From Hygrophila difformis (lineage: Eukaryota; Streptophyta; Magnoliopsida; Lamiales; Acanthaceae), in assembly GCA_030278955.1 (NCBI GenBank), contig JAOANR010000002.1, positions 5,507,982 to 5,571,981 on the forward strand: a stretch of 64,000 bases of DNA, read 5' to 3'. Below, in pieces: positions 46,890 to 58,446 of this stretch. The notes beneath the pieces were generated by a model. The model was not told the origin of the DNA. It did no database searches and was given only the letters and a program-made list of their open reading frames with translations. Position numbers and translations under genes: made by a program. Every line of letters begins with the position of its first letter. Within the stretch, counting starts at the first letter, position 1.

Positions 46890-47099
46890 ATACTAGTAAT
46901 AATTCTTTTAATTTTTTTTTTATATTTTTTTTTAAAAAATACTTATGCAAATAAAAGATAGATTATATTTCTTTAATAAAAGATACACACCAAAATCGTC
47001 GACATTTTCATTAACTAGCCGAAGTCGACATATATTAACACAAGTTTGAAGATTTATACATACAAAATAGTCTAATATATTAGTGAGTTTCTAAGATAT

Positions 47100-47507
47100 C
47101 TAATATTTCCGAGCTGTTACAATCTTGGTGTGGCATTCCCTAGCGACATGCCCAACCTTTCCGCATCAAAAACACTCCCCAGGTTCAGGGCATCGCCAAA
47201 TGAGATGTTGTTGGCCGCATTCTCCGCATCGTGGTGGAAGAAGCTTTCCAGGAAATCCTTTACGAATCAATCCCTCATTCTTTCCTCGTAAAGAACTAAT
47301 CATCTCCTCATGTTTGACAGCCAGGCTTTCTAGGTATAAAACTCTATCCTTCAGCCTCTGTATTTCCTCTTCTTTTTGTATTACCTCTTCTTGGGCTCCT
47401 TTCGCAAAATATTGTTCTAGAATTATAGTTTCCCTTAACTTCCTTATCTCAGATTGCATCTGAGATTTTTCGTCAAATGTTCTGGTTCCTGAACCACTCA
47501 TCTGCAT
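47100..47507 (-). pseudogene. Extra ORF of the Tekay-like element: coiled coil plus broken zinc knuckle (module 1)
   Basis: Same layout as 46488-46889: a coiled coil (DEKSQMQSEIRKLRETIILE, KEEEIQRLKDRVLYLES), then CGECGQQHLIWRCPEPGE. The knuckle itself is interrupted by TGA at 47166-47168, exactly where an Arg sits in the sister modules. After the stop the frame resumes as CGKVGHVAREC and ends TAG at 47100-47102. The start also follows a tgcag. A single C-to-T change explains the break. Confidence 0.6.
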
Positions 47508-47520
47508 ATAGGACTCAAAT

Positions 47521-48229
47521 AAGATATTTGATTAAAATATAAATAACTTTTAAAATATAATAGTTATATATTTAACTGTTAAATAAAAATAAAAAGGGCA
47601 TTCCGTAAAAACTTAGTTATTAATGAACATCTACTCATTTCTACAGAATATTTGTATAAAAAAATACGACTAGTGCACCTTTTGCATCTTATAAAACTCA
47701 CCACATTTTATTTCTAACAATTCAAGTAAAAATTTCTTAAACCGAGTACACTATCAGAAGACTCAAACCATTATTATCTTTTTTTTTATACTTGGGAAAT
47801 ACTATACTTAAATGATATAATCTATATATATATATATAAAATATTATTATTATTAATTATCTATATATATATTTTTTTTAATAAAATAAATTTCTTAAAT
47901 CAAGTATACTTTCAAAAGACTCAAACCATCTTTATAACTTTTGAAATCATAATCGTATTAACTGGATACTTTTATTTCAATACCAGATGATATAATCTCC
48001 TTTTTTTTTAAACAACTGTGAAATAAAATAGAACTTATATCAAATAAGCCGAGAAAATTTCATTTTACTTTTATATAAACTTGGATACAACGGTTCAAAA
48101 TTTCCAAGTTAAAATAGATACACACATATAAAGTGTTTAGTCTATACTATACTAGACTATTCTATACTAGACTATACTAGATTATACTAGACTATACTAT
48201 ATAGCATCTAGTCTAAGGTGAACTTCACA
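47521..48229. other. Non-coding AT-rich spacer between extra ORFs
   Basis: Contains a TA microsatellite near 47823-47840 and, at 48138-48205, a minisatellite of ACTAGACTATACT-type units. No frame seen. Confidence 0.6.
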
Positions 48230-48769
48230 TCATGGACTGGCTGGGTGATATTCCGGAGAGCGGCTACGTTCACGGACTAGACTTGTCCTTTCTTCCTCCT
48301 CTTGGTCTTCGGAATCTTCAATGCGCTGAGGACGGGATGAGGATCCTGGGTCACTCCTACGAGCAACTGCCCTGCGGCCTCTCCAGTACAGCTGGTCGGC
48401 TTGTCTACGTATGATTCTTTTCTGTCGCTCTATAGTTGCTAAATTACGGCTATTCTCCTCTTGACTATCTTTCAGTTCCTCCTTCACCTCCTCCAACTCC
48501 TCCTTTACGTCCACCAATTCTTCCGTTTTCTCCGTGTAAAGGGCGTCGAACTCATCCCGTTGCTCTTCGGCTGAAACTCTCATCTCGTGTTCTTCATTAT
48601 ATTTGTTTTCACTTTCCGCCTCCTCTTCTAGATGTTTTGTAAGTTCCGTAATTAATAAGTCTTTTAAATGTTCAGCTCGAGTATGCTCCCGTTCACATGT
48701 TCTTACTAGCTCACGGACTAGGTCCGGGACTACTTCCATCATTCTAGCGTTAAAATTATTTCCGGCCAT
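48230..48769 (-). CDS. Extra ORF of the Tekay-like element: long coiled coil
   Basis: 179 codons starting MAGNNFNARMMEVVPDLV, which resembles the gag start MADNN. Residues 40-120 are strongly charged heptads (KTEELVDVKEELEEVKEELK), followed by a basic RRQADQLYWRGRRAVARR and an Arg/Ser tail (RERSRSPEYHPASP) like those of RNA-binding proteins. It is the first frame after the primer-binding site. I recognise no family. Confidence 0.55.
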   Translation of the reverse strand: MAGNNFNARMMEVVPDLVRELVRTCEREHTRAEHLKDLLITELTKHLEEEAESENKYNEEHEMRVSAEEQRDEFDALYTEKTEELVDVKEELEEVKEELKDSQEENSRNLATIERQKRIIRRQADQLYWRGRRAVARRSDPGSSSRPQRIEDSEDQEEEERTSLVRERSRSPEYHPASP

Positions 48770-48995
48770 CTAATCAAACAACATTATCATAAGTATAATT
48801 CAATTATTAAGCATAAATAACAATAAGGGTTGTGCCTAATGCAAGTGCATCGTGTCCCATCCCGAAATTTTTCTTAAGTAAAAACATATATATATATATA
48901 TATATATATATTTTGAAAATTTTCTTATGAAACTTTAACTCCAAAAATTTATTTTGACTTTAAAGAAATTTTGACACAAAAACATTTTGACTCAC

Positions 48996-49007
48996 GCTCT
49001 GATACCA
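48996..49007 (-). promoter_or_regulatory. Primer-binding site (initiator tRNA-Met) of the Tekay-like element
   Basis: The minus strand reads TGGTATCAGAGC three bases inside the 5' LTR. Confidence 0.9.
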
Positions 49008-49010
49008 ACT

Positions 49011-50986
49011 TGTAACACCCCCATTTTCCTATCTTAAAAATCACAGCGGAAGTTACCAATAGGAAAGCGGGTTTGTTACCGCCACACTTCCAATTAGGCT
49101 CGCCTTGGCCTTGCCTCGGCCAACTTAATTAAAAGTGCTAAGGCTATTTAAAATAGTTACAAACATTTAAAAACTATTAACTAAATTTCAAAATATATTT
49201 AATTTAGCAAAATATCAGAGTTTAAAATTACAATAACTGCGACCAACTATTAAAACGACAACCTTACTACAAGTAAAATATTATTTAAAATAACCACTTG
49301 TAAAACGATACTGACTCCCCTGCCCGTGCCCGTGATGTTAATGAGCTTCACAAATGTCAAATCCTGAAAAAGTGAGTAAGTAACATTTATCAGCACACCG
49401 GCTGAGTAAATAAATTTTTATTCCTTGGACAAAAATAATTAACTACGACTCAACAGTAAATGGCATGTCAAAACAGTTGCAATAATTCAATCCACATGTA
49501 GCTCGACTATGATGCCTACACCCGGGGTATCTCATAGGACCTAGCATGCCCTCATAATGACCGAAGTCAAAATATGAGTACACAAGGATGGCCCTACCTT
49601 GAGATCTAGAAAATGACTGTGAGACCCTTGGTCAAACACAATCCTGTTCATGGGAATCCCTTGGATAATCCACAACATATCTCACGAAGATATCCACCTC
49701 TGGGGTATATTTCGCATAATAACAATTCAATAATTCACATGCCACACACTGAAATTTCACTTTTCACATGCATGGCCTAGCCCCAAAATTAATTTAAACA
49801 CATAATTGGGCAATACCTCTGCATAAATAAATTGCATTAATAAACCCTAACATTATTAAAAGACGAAGGTATTTAGACATGCAAAAATTTAATCCTACGA
49901 CAAAAGCTCGTAGAATAAAAATTTACTTACAATTTCTTCCGAAGATAGCTACCGCACTAAGATTGAAAATACCACTGCTTATACTTTCTACTACTGGGAG
50001 TACCACAGCTTACTAAAACTCTTCTAGCACTGGCAATGGGGCGTTATTTAAGAGGGATGGAGAATTTGGAATGAAGAATTGGAAGTGGCCTCGTACGTAT
50101 TTATAGGAATGGAAGCTAGTAGCTTAGAAATCCCACTCTGCATGCATGGAAGACACGTTCCATGGTCACTTCATCAGTCACCAAGTCTATTGTGAATCAA
50201 GTCAGCAAGCCTACCACTCTAGGAGACACTCATCACTTCCACAATTTCACACGCCAGTAACTTGCATCCATTCCATTTTATATTGTAGCTAATCCATTCG
50301 GGAAGTTTAGTATACTTAACTGCTTTATTTGGCTATATATTATGTAGTGAGAAAAATCAAATTGGTATAACCCCCAACCTGTACCCTTCACTTGATCAAA
50401 AATGAATCATACTAGAATAATTACCGTATGCACTTGATTAATTAAATTTTGTTGATGAAATCTTTATACTTAAATAGTTATAGAAAAATTTCAATCCATA
50501 CGTTTAATGAGCCCACTACACCAATAATGAACTATGTAATAACTTCCTACTAATATTTTCCAAAGCCTTCCCTGTAATCAACTCCCATTTATTTATTTAT
50601 TATAATTTATTACTAAGCTATTATAATTTATTTAGATATCATTAGTGTTAATTAAAACCATAGTGATGCATTATGAGTGGAAATCTTATTACCACTAGAT
50701 TATTGGTGAATTTTAAATAAAATGAATTAACTACACTTAGTATAAAAATTGTTAGAAATTAGTATTATCTTTATTTGATAAGATATATATATATATATAT
50801 TTTTCCTTGAAGAATATACTTCTCAAATCAACTAAATTATTTGGAAAATAATTCATTCCTCTCAAATCAATCTCTATCTTGGGAAAATATTTATTTATTT
50901 CTCAATTCAATTTATTTTCTTAAGAAATAATACTAAATTACTTCTTTCAAAATATTATCAACATAGCTAAATTTTAGGGTGTTACA
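49011..50986 (-). repeat. 5' LTR of the Tekay-like element
   Basis: It matches 27619-29596 with about 18 differences. The TATAAATA motif lies near 50098-50105 on the minus strand. Confidence 0.93.
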
Positions 50987-50991
50987 CCAAG

Positions 50992-53449
50992 GCTTAATGA
51001 CTGTGTGTAATTCTTCCGCTGGTACGCTTTGAATTGGGCCATGCTTTTGGCAAGCCTCACAACCGCGAGTATACGTGATACAGTCCTCCATGATGGTTGG
51101 CCAGAAATATCCATGACGGTGAATGCTCCACCTCATGCTAGGCCCTGCCCGATGAGAGCTGCATATCCCCTCATGGACTTCTCCCATTCGCCGTTGACAA
51201 GCACGTACCGCAAAGCTTTTACCTTTAGCGAGTTATCTCCCCCAGATGACGGGTTCTCGAGGTACTGTATGATCTCGGTTCTCCAATCATCATTCAGATT
51301 TTGAGGTTGGACTACTTGTTGATCCTTAGGCTCACTTGTGATGGCGGCAATGTGTGGTGCCCCCCTAGGGCGACAAGCCTGCCAGCCTGAAGCAAGTTGG
51401 GCGGCCTCGTTGGCCTCTTGATTTTGGCTTCTAGGCACATGTGTGATGGTAGCGTCCGAAAACTTGCCCAGTAATTCTAGTGTTGTCTCATAGCACTTAA
51501 TCAATCTGGGACTCTTGCATTCATATTCTCCCATTAGCTGCTTCAAGATGACTTGGGAGTCTCCAAAAATTGTAATGGATTTTGCACCCTTCAGTAATGC
51601 AGTCTCGAGGCCAAATATCAAAGCCTCGTATTCCGCTTGATTGTTGGTGGTGCCCTGCTCTAACTCCCGAGCAAGCTTCCAATGTTCCCCAAGGGGACTA
51701 GTGATCGTGATGCCGGCTCCCGAGCCGCTGCTTGCACAAGATCCATCAAAGGTTAGTTCCCAAGGTTCGAATCCCATAAAGGACGCTTCTTTGGGATCCT
51801 CTGGCAAAACCAACGAAGGGTGTTGAGCTAAAAAGTCAGCTAAAACTTGTCCCTTGACTGCCTTTTGGGGAACATGTACAAGGGTAAAGGGGCTGATTTT
51901 TATTGCCCATTTAGCTTGTCGGCCTTTCAATGCCGGCTTGTGCAAAAGTGTCTTCACCAAGTCAAAGGGAGCTACTACATGAACTGTTCTTGGCAGTATG
52001 TAGTGTTCCAACTTGTTACAGGAGTACACTAGGGCGTAGCACAACTTTTCTAATGTGGTATATCTTACCTCTGGCCCTTGCAAAGTCTTGCTGGGGTAAT
52101 AGATAGCTCTCTCCTTGCCACCTTCATCGTCCTGCAAGCAAGCAGCCGATAGACTCCTCGGCGGCCGATACATTTAGTTTCAAAGGTATTCCAGGTCTTG
52201 GCGGCACTAATACTGGAGGATTGACCAATGTTTTTTTTATTTCTTTAAAGGCTGCTTGATGCTCAGTCGTCCATACGAACTTCTCGTTCTTTCTTCCGTT
52301 AAGTAAGGTAGTGAACGCTTTCATCTTGCCTGCAGCATTGGCAATGAATCTCCTTAGGAAATTGATTTTGCCCATCAATGATTGCAGTTCTTTGAGATTG
52401 GTTGGTGCACGAGCCTCCAAGATGGCCTTAGCTTTATTCTGGTCTACCTCAATGCCCCTCTCATGCACCAGGAAACCTAAGAAGTTCCCTGCCGCCACTC
52501 CAAAGGCACACTTAGCTGGATTAATTTTCAATCCATGCTACCTCATTCGAATGAAGGCACCTTCAAGGTGAGCCAAGTGTTGGCCAAATTCACATGATTT
52601 TACCACTATGTCATCAATGTACACTTCAAGTGTATGACCGATTAAATCATGAAAAATCATGTTCATGGCTCTTTGGTATGTTGCCCCAGCATTTTTCAAT
52701 CCAAAGGGCATGACTACCCATTCAAAAATGCCGACTGGCCCCGGGCAACGAAAAGCTGTTTTATGTACATCATTTTCAGAAATGAAGATTTGGTTGTATC
52801 CAGAATAACCATCCATTAAAGATAAAAACTTGTGGCCGGCGGCCGCATCAACAAGCATATCGACCATAGGCATTACATATTCATCCTTGGACGTTACCAA
52901 GTTTAAGTTCCTAAAGTCTATACAGACTCTCAATTGACCATTCTTCTTTACAACAGGTACAATATTTGCAAGCCATTCTACATAACGACAAGATCTAATG
53001 TAACCTGCTTTAAGAAGATTCTCAATCTCGGCCTTTATTTTTGGGATGGTGTCTGGATCGAACCGTCTTGGCGGCTGCTTATGCGGTCTGAACTCTGGAT
53101 GAGTTGGCAACTTGTGTTCCACTAGCTCCCTTGATAGTCCTGGCATGTCTGTGCACTGCCATGCAAAGCAATCTTTATACTTATGAATCAGCTTCACTAG
53201 ATGGTGCCGCTCCTCCTCAGGCAATGATGCACTTATCTTGGTCAGCTTTGGCTCCACATCTGTCCCGAGGTTGATGTCTACAAGTGGTTCCTTGGCTTCC
53301 GGACTAGGCAACGTCCGCTTCACAGGAGATGGCCACTCAGATGGCCGAATGTCAGTTGGGTTTTTGGACTTGATTTCGGCACCCATCATTATTTCAGTGT
53401 TGGCGAGCCGCTGCAACAAGTCTTTATAAATGTCATAGCTGCTCATCAT
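50992..53449 (-). pseudogene. Tat pol: RT, RNase H, archaeal-type RNase H, integrase 5' part
   Basis: RT (53449-52538) has RVCIDFRNLNLVTSKDEYVM, DGYSGYNQIF, MPFGLKNAGATYQ and YIDDIVVKS. The next frames (52531-52124 and 52173-51133) give the RT thumb, a degenerate first RNase H, then an archaeal-type RNase H with TFDGSCASSGSGAGI, NNQAEYEALIFGL and IFGDSQVILKQL. 51187-50992 holds the integrase zinc region (HRHGYFWPTIMEDCITYTRG, CEACQKHG) and ends HTVIKPW exactly at the CCAAG duplication. Frame breaks near 52535, 52140 and 51180 mean no polyprotein can be made. Confidence 0.9.
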
Positions 53450-54138
53450 GAAGAGCTTGATGCTTCATGTCGGCTATCTGCAGGATGTAACTTGAAGCCG
53501 CTTGTTGTGAAGTCAATGGATTCCAGATCCATGTCCATACCAATAAAAGCTGATGCAGGTTGGATGTCTTTGAGGTAGAAGATCGCCTCATCATTGTTGG
53601 CGTCCGGTCCTGCAAAGGGTTGAGGATCCGCCTCCACCAATTCTATCTGGTCACCATCCCAAATTAGCAACTGCTGGTGGAGGGTGGATGGCACACACTG
53701 CGCCATGTGAATCCAGTCGCGCCCTAACAAGGCCGAGTAACACGTCTTAGATTTCACCACAAAGAAGGCCACCTTGATGGTCTTGGATGCAATAGTGACG
53801 TCCGCCGTTATAAATCCGGCAGGTTGAGTTGCTTCCCCTACGAAGCTGCACATTCTAACCCTTGTGGGGATCAGATCTTTCTCACTCTTCCCAATCTTCC
53901 TTAGAGTTGACATCGGCATCACATTGGCTGCCGCCCCATTATCGACAAATACCCTGCTTAAGGGACGCCCATCAATATGAGCCTTGACATACAAGGGTTT
54001 CAGTTGTCTTGTCTGGGTCACCTCAGGTTTGGCAAACTGTGCCAAAGCCAAATTCGAATCATCATGCTGGCCAACAAGTTCTTGAGTGGGAGGCAGGTCT
54101 CTGTTTGGATGGGACAACTCCGCTATCATCTCATCCAT
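53446..54138 (-). pseudogene. Tat aspartic protease region
   Basis: The frame has VFVDNGAAANVMPMSTLRKI as the active-site loop, with Asn-Gly after the catalytic Asp as in a subset of Tat elements, and LLGRDWIHMAQCVPSTLHQQ as the second conserved loop. It overlaps the RT frame by four bases, in a different frame, so the junction is probably a mutation. Confidence 0.8.
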
Positions 54139-54204
54139 CTCTTCAATGAGCCTGGTGAATGATGGCTCATCTTCATCCCATATCTCTGATTCAGCATCAC
54201 TTAA

Positions 54205-57200
54205 CTATTCATCAGCCGCCAATCCAATGACCCGCATAGGCACAGAGGGGTCATTCGGCCCTTCTTCTTTCCTATCGTCTGCTTCTTTAAGTTCTTTGTC
54301 CAATTTTTTCCAGAAAGCCTCATCTTCAAGATCCATGCCGTCTAATTCAACATGATACTCCTCATCAATATTGAGGTTCACATCACCCCACACACCATCT
54401 TCATACCCTTCGTCAATAGTGAGGTTTACATCACCATATCCATCTCCGTCAATATTCATATCATCCATCGTGCCACATTCATCAGTCATGATGCCTAGGG
54501 CACTAATCCCAACTCTAGGTTTATCGAGATTGGCCTCCACAGCAACCTCCACCTATGTAGGTGTAATAGCACCAAAATTCACTTGTGGTGCCTCATTGGT
54601 CGCTTGAGGTGCTTCACTAGTTGATTTCGTTTCAAATTGTATCTCTGACTTCTTCTGGGTTTCTACAGTCTTGCAGTAAGCCGTGAATCCTTCAAAACTA
54701 TGTGGCTCACTTCCAAGTTCACCGGCTTCATGGGCCGCCAAATATGCCATGTATTTCATAAGCACACTAGCCATAGCCATGTTTGAAGGAGTCATGTCCA
54801 TTTTGTCCAGCTTCTCAATGAACTTCTGTCCCACAGACTTAACCTTGCTTCCTTCTTCACCAGATTCGGTTGTGGCGACTGCTTTTCCTTTGTCATTAGA
54901 AACTGATGATGAAATGTTAGTCTGAGGAAGTTCAGCTTTGGTTACCTTAGGCCTTAGTGATGGCGGCTGAGGCTTTCGTTCTGCCCATTGCAGCCTTTCT
55001 CGCACTGGCCTCATAGTAGTAGAAGGTGATGGTGGTTGTAACCTTTCCCTCACTGGCCTCCTGGTGGAGGAAAGCGGCGGCTGCAGCCTCTCCCGTATTG
55101 GTTTCCTAGCAGAAGGTGATGGCGGCCGAGGTGGTCTTCTTGAGGCCTCATGCAACCTTTCTTTACGAGGTGGTATGGGTAAGTCAGGTTCCCTTGCCAC
55201 CGACCTCGACTTCGTACTTTGTGCCTTCTCGTGAAGGGGTCTCCGCTGCTGGGATGTCTCTCTTCTAAAATAAGTTGGTTGTACTGGCTTCCGAAGCCTG
55301 GAAGACTCCAACTTATGGATTTGTGCCTCCCACTACCGCATTTCCTCAGCATACCGTCTTTGAGCCCGCCTAAACTGACTCCTAGTCATGGGTGGCGGCT
55401 CCTTTTGAGCGGCTTTGTTCTGAGCCCTATTCTTCATCCACCTTTCAGTCTCAACTGGATGTTCTGGACGCCTCATCAAGGTTGGAACCTCCTGTACACC
55501 ATGCCTATAATCACGAGTAATAGGTTGGTGTCTCCCATTTTCATGGATCTCTACCGCCTGCTTAGGGATCTCAACCCTCAAAGGAGGGTTCTGCTTCTTG
55601 TGGTGCTCTCTATCTTCAGCCTCGAAGACCTTCTTGAAGTCCTCTTTCGACATGTTCTTAAATCTTGGTTGTTTACTGCACAACTCTTTTCTTTCATGAT
55701 CGGACTCATCAGATAACAAGTCCACATCCTCTTCATCGATTTCAATGTGTTCCTTTCCTCTATCAGTCCGGCTACTGGAGCTGCCATCTTCTGGATTTGG
55801 GATGAGTCCAGAAACACCAATTGGAAGCTGAGGGAATGGATCTAAATCCACCTTCATACCTGCAATTTTCAAACGACCCTCTTTTATTTTGTTCTGTATG
55901 GCAGTTCTAAAACTCCTGCATTTAGTAATGCTATGAGTATACGAATTATGCCACTTACAAAATGCTCGGCCTCGAATTTCCTCGGCCGCTGGTAATTTTT
56001 GCCCCTCAGGCAACTTGATCACACCGTCTTTGAGTAGGGCATCGAACACTTGGTCCACTTTGCCCATGTCAAAGAGGTCTTCTTCAGGCTTATACTTAGC
56101 CTCTCTTTGTTTTGGCGGCTTGAGAGCCGCACACGTATGCAGTTTGGCTGTGTGCACTAGTTCTGCAACAGCCACTTCCACAGCCTCGTCCTCCTCATCA
56201 CTGAGTCTCACCTCCTCGAAGTGGACTCGACGCGTAGGACGCCTCTCTTCCTGTTCTCCCAGGAATTTTTCCACGCGGGCCGCTCTCTCGGCCAGCTGGG
56301 CAAGGTCAGTTGCATCCTGCACAATTAAATGTTCTTTTAATCTCGGTAACATGTTAGCCACTGCTATATTGGCTATTTCTTTATCAGGTATTGCCATAGT
56401 ACATCGATCTTTAAGGCGCTGCAATCTATTAATAAAAGAACTTGCCGCCTCATCGGTAAATTGTTTGGCGTTAGTGAGATCTGCAAGACTAACCTGTGAC
56501 AGGGGTGTATAGAATCTGTCGTGAAATGCCCTCTCGAGATCGGCCCAATTTTGAATTGAATTCGGCCGCAAGGATGCAAACCAGGCAAATGCAGGTCCAG
56601 TCAAAGATGGCTGAACAATCTTAACTTCAGCCAATCGTTGGCTGCAGCTTCCCACATTGAGCAGTAAACCTGCCCACATGTTCTACTGTTGATTTGCCGT
56701 CGTCTCCCGAGAACGTGGTGAACTCGGGCATTTTGAAGCATATAGGATAAGACTGCATAGTGTCTACCCAATCCGGGTATGGTTTCCTATACGTGGGCCG
56801 TTCCATCGGCCTTAATTGAATTTCGAAGTGTTGTTGCATCATATCGGTCAACAATTCGGGTGACACTGCTGGTGCCTGTGTAGGAGGCATGGCGGTTTGA
56901 GGATATATGGCGGCCGACAGAGGGTTGGCGGCCGGATGAGCCACGGTGGCCTGAGGCGTGTTGGCGGCCGGAGGCAAGTTGGCGGCCAAATGAGTCATGG
57001 CGGCCGAGTATGGGTTGGCGGCCTGAGGCATGGCGGTTGGAGGCATGTTGGCGGCTGGAGGAATGTTGCCTGGACGCATGTTGGCGGCCTGAGGCATGTT
57101 GGCGGTCTGATGTTGCATGTGTCCTCCTCCCGCACCTAGAATAGGGATGGCGGCCGGTGGGATGGGAGCCGCCACTCCAAATGGCTGTGCCGTCGCCTGG

Positions 57201-57777
57201 CGTGGTGTCATGCCTGGAATGGTTGGTATAGCGCTAGACGCCATCAAGTATCCCGAAGAAGGAGCATACCACATGGTGGGCGCCGCATAACAATAGTTCG
57301 ACCCGTTAGATGCCGTAGTAACGAAAGTATGAGTAGAAGGAAATGGAGCAGACTCGCCAGTCCTCCAAACTCTGAGAGTGGCGGCTGGCCAAAGGCAATC
57401 CCCCAAGTCCTCTGCGGGCCGCTATACAACCCTGGGATGCTTGGTGGCACATTCGTGCCATTCGTTGAAATGGAGCCCTCTTGCGAAGTTCGCAGGGATC
57501 CACATATTTTATCAGTCTGATCGGCCATAGCAGGCCGCAATACGTCCATAAGATGCCTGGTAAGTAAAGGCATGAATTCGGCCATCGATTCGGTCATTGA
57601 TAGCCGCATTTGTTCCGAAAGGGTGGGGACTTGCATTATCCCTTGCGGTGGTTGAGAGGTAGCCGCCGCATTATCGGCGTTCTCAGATGGTGTTCTTACT
57701 GGAGTTTCATCATGCAGCGACATCTCTTCAAATTTTTGTGTTAAGTCCCTTACTACTCGTCCAGATCTAAGTAGCAT
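54205..57777 (-). pseudogene. Tat gag, broken into several frames
   Basis: The start MLLRSGRVVRDLTQKFEEMS (57777) leads through frame breaks near 57400 and 56660 into the gag core (SLTGPAFAWFASLRPNSIQN, WADLERAFHDRFYTPLSQVS, DLAQLAERAARVEKFL), then a Cys/His segment (FCKWHNSYTHSITKC). Long charged tails follow (55311-54553, Pro/Arg-rich; 54552-54205, acidic with repeated NLTIDEGY and NLNIDEEY). The N-terminal part includes a PPAAN-type repeat. The gag is long for the family. Stops at about 55333, 54553 and 54205 break it. Confidence 0.8.
56880..57130 (-). repeat. GGCGGCC minisatellite encoding PPAAN-type repeats in Tat gag
   Basis: Imperfect units of about 24-30 bases containing TTGGCGGCC give PPAANMP, PQAANP and HLAANLPPAANTP on the minus strand. 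Confidence 0.75.
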
Positions 57778-57810
57778 ACACTCCTAAGCGGATATGGTTT
57801 CAATCTCGTG

Positions 57811-57827
57811 TCCCACTGGGCGTGCCA
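57811..57827 (-). promoter_or_regulatory. Primer-binding site of the Tat element
   Basis: The minus strand reads TGGCACGCCCAGTGGGA three bases inside the 5' LTR. On the plus strand it ends in CCA and looks like a tRNA 3' end; I cannot say which tRNA. Confidence 0.7.
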
Positions 57828-57830
57828 ATT

Positions 57831-58441
57831 TGTTAACCAAGAATTTTTATTCAATATGGTTTGAAGATGGTTACAAGGATTGAGGAGAATTACAGAAAAA
57901 ACTTAAGAAAGCTGTAAAGGGAATGAAAATTGCAGAATTGAAGAACACTGAAAAATAACTTGCAGAAAGAAAATGACAGGAAGTAAAGATATGAAAAGTA
58001 CGATTTCCTCTGGGGAGTTGTGTGTAGATCCCTGCTCCCATGTCTCCTTCAGCCTTTTATAGGGGAATGGGGTGATGCCTGGCTTCAACAGGCGTCTTAA
58101 AAACTCTGGATTCTCCTCCCTTGATGGTGCGCTGCATTGATATTGGGATCCTCTTCCTCTTTGACTACAGCTCTTCTGATTGTGAAACCGTTCCCTTTTC
58201 CACCATCCACTCCAAGGTTGCAGCTTCTCAAGTCTCAATGTCGTGATTCTCTCCACAATCTTTAATGTTGCCTCTCACCATGGTTCATCATCCGGATAGA
58301 CCTATGGATTGGATGACGGCTTCTCACCCATGTCCTTATCCGGATAACTCTTGAATTGGACCGGGCCTCGAAAGATGGATTGGGTTGAATTTACTGGGCC
58401 AAATAAATTAACTTATTGGGCCTAGAATTTTGATGTAAACA
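57831..58441 (-). repeat. 5' LTR of the Tat element
   Basis: Same sequence as 24152-24763 with about 20 substitutions and one single-base length change, followed by the duplication CAGAA (58442-58446). Confidence 0.92.
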
Positions 58442-58446
58442 CAGAA

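Larger units (their letters stand above)
27619..50986 (-). mobile_element. Nested Ty3/gypsy chromodomain element (Tekay/Del-like)
   Basis: LTRs of 1,978 and 1,976 bases (27619-29596 and 49011-50986) begin TGTAACACCC and end GGGTGTTACA. The duplication CCAAG flanks both ends (27614-27618 and 50987-50991). I count roughly 18 differences between the LTRs. On the minus strand the order is an initiator tRNA-Met primer site, three extra reading frames, gag, then a gap caused by the Athila-like insertion and the N run, then RT, RNase H, integrase and a chromodomain. Several single-base stops show it is inactive now. The chromodomain and long LTRs indicate the Tekay/Del branch. Confidence 0.92.
24152..58441 (-). 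mobile_element. Outer Ty3/gypsy Tat-lineage retrotransposon, split by a nested insertion
   Basis: LTRs of 612 and 611 bases (24152-24763 and 57831-58441) bound a 34.3 kb interval, with the exact duplication CAGAA on both sides (24147-24151 and 58442-58446). I count about 20 substitutions between the LTRs. The element reads on the minus strand: gag 57777-54205, protease, reverse transcriptase, RNase H plus a second archaeal-type RNase H, and integrase. The integrase is cut at 50986/27619 by the inserted chromodomain element. Its own sequence is about 10.9 kb. Archaeal-type RNase H after the usual one, and YIDDIVVKS in RT, indicate the Tat group. Frames carry several stops and shifts, so it is inactive. 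Confidence 0.92.
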
